From Oscillospiraceae bacterium (GTDB taxonomy: Bacteria > Bacillota > Clostridia > Oscillospirales > Oscillospiraceae), in contig JAEDDG010000044.1 in the NCBI GenBank assembly GCA_016293865.1, forward strand, positions 1-14,356: DNA of 14,356 nucleotides, written 5' to 3'. Below, in pieces: positions 13,946 to 14,356 of this stretch; the first letter of the stretch is position 1; every line of letters begins with the position of its first letter. The notes beneath the pieces are model-generated. The model saw only the letters and a program-made list of their open reading frames with translations. It had not been told where the DNA came from and ran no database searches. A program made the translations under genes and the position numbers.

Positions 13946-14356
13946 TTATTTGTGATCCACAGAGTACATGTACTCGATGAGGTCCACAACCTTGTTGGAA
14001 TAACCCCACTCGTTGTCATACCAGGAAACGACCTTGACGAAGGTATCGGTCAGCGCGATGCCGGCCTTGGCGTCAAAGATGGAGGTGCGGGCGTCGCCCA
14101 GGAAGTCGGAAGAAACAACCGCGTCCTCGGTGTAGCCCAGGATGCCCTTCAGTTCGCCTTCGGAGGCGGCCTTCATGGCAGCGCAGATCTCATCGTACTT
14201 GGCGGGCTTTGCCAGGTTGACAGTCAGGTCAACGACAGAAACGTCCAGAGTGGGAACACGCATGGACATGCCGGTGAGCTTGCCGTTCAGGCTGGGAATG
14301 ACCTTGCCGACAGCCTTGGCAGCGCCGGTGGAGGAGGGGATGATGTTGCCGGCAGC
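13946..14356 (-). CDS. gap: Glyceraldehyde-3-phosphate dehydrogenase, C-terminal part (cut by window edge)
   Basis: The visible 136 residues are the C-terminal part of the catalytic domain of GAPDH, the cytoplasmic glycolytic enzyme that makes 1,3-bisphosphoglycerate with NAD. The frame is open to the window edge and starts AAGNIIPSSTGAAKAVGKV, a highly conserved GAPDH stretch, then MRVPTLDVSVVDL and the C-terminal SWYDNEWGYSNKVVDL. The Rossmann domain and the catalytic Cys and His lie outside the window, so the start and coenzyme preference cannot be given. The codon choice is strongly biased (nearly all Leu as CTG/CTC and Lys as AAG), as expected for a highly expressed gene. It is followed by its own strong terminator. 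Confidence 0.97.
   Translation of the reverse strand, partial: AAGNIIPSSTGAAKAVGKVIPSLNGKLTGMSMRVPTLDVSVVDLTVNLAKPAKYDEICAAMKAASEGELKGILGYTEDAVVSSDFLGDARTSIFDAKAGIALTDTFVKVVSWYDNEWGYSNKVVDLIEYMYSVDHK

Noticed and set aside
1..14356. CRISPR arrays, tRNA or rRNA genes, insertion sequences, attachment sites
   Set aside because: No regularly spaced repeats, cloverleaf sequences, transposase-like frames or integrase genes were found on reading both strands.

Overview
The window reads as low-redundancy chromosomal DNA from a moderately GC-rich member of the Firmicutes, most likely class Clostridia (an Oscillospirales-type gut bacterium is my inference, not proven). The reasons are a T-box leader RNA, an energy-coupling factor (ECF) transporter, strong Gram-positive Shine-Dalgarno sites (GGAGG, AAGGAG), TTG and GTG starts, and sigma-A-like promoters with 17-bp spacers. 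I see no tRNA, rRNA, CRISPR array, transposase or phage gene.

Left block (1-3560, minus strand): a complete four-gene ECF transporter operon read from right to left: a TrpP-like substrate-binding S subunit, two ATPases and the transmembrane EcfT subunit, each gene overlapping or almost touching the next. It is preceded by a good promoter, a T-box leader whose specifier triplet reads UGG (Trp), and an intrinsic terminator. The RNA switch and the S-subunit family independently point to tryptophan, so this is probably a tryptophan importer switched on by uncharged tRNA-Trp. The two ATPases carry deviations (switch His to Gln in one, LSRGE signature in the other) that fall in the same composite ATP site.

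Middle block (3631-6803): an exported protein of unknown function (minus), then on the plus strand a DUF2461/TIGR02453 protein and metK (S-adenosylmethionine synthetase), ended by a long hairpin terminator that also faces the next minus-strand operon.

Efflux block (6901-8969, minus strand): a tetR-family regulator followed directly by a MATE efflux pump, with a perfect GACCG-CT-CGGTC operator just downstream of the promoter, so probably an autoregulated drug/toxin efflux unit. It is followed by a gene-free stretch of about 300 bases rich in inverted repeats.

Right block (9270-14356): a lipoprotein of unknown function and a Gfo/Idh/MocA oxidoreductase (both minus), a plus-strand single-pass membrane protein of unknown function, a COG2509-type FAD-dependent dehydrogenase (minus, with a leader carrying a small ORF), and the 3' end of the glycolytic gene gap, cut by the window edge.

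The strongest candidate for a less-described system is the T-box-controlled TrpP ECF transporter with its own asymmetric ATPase pair.
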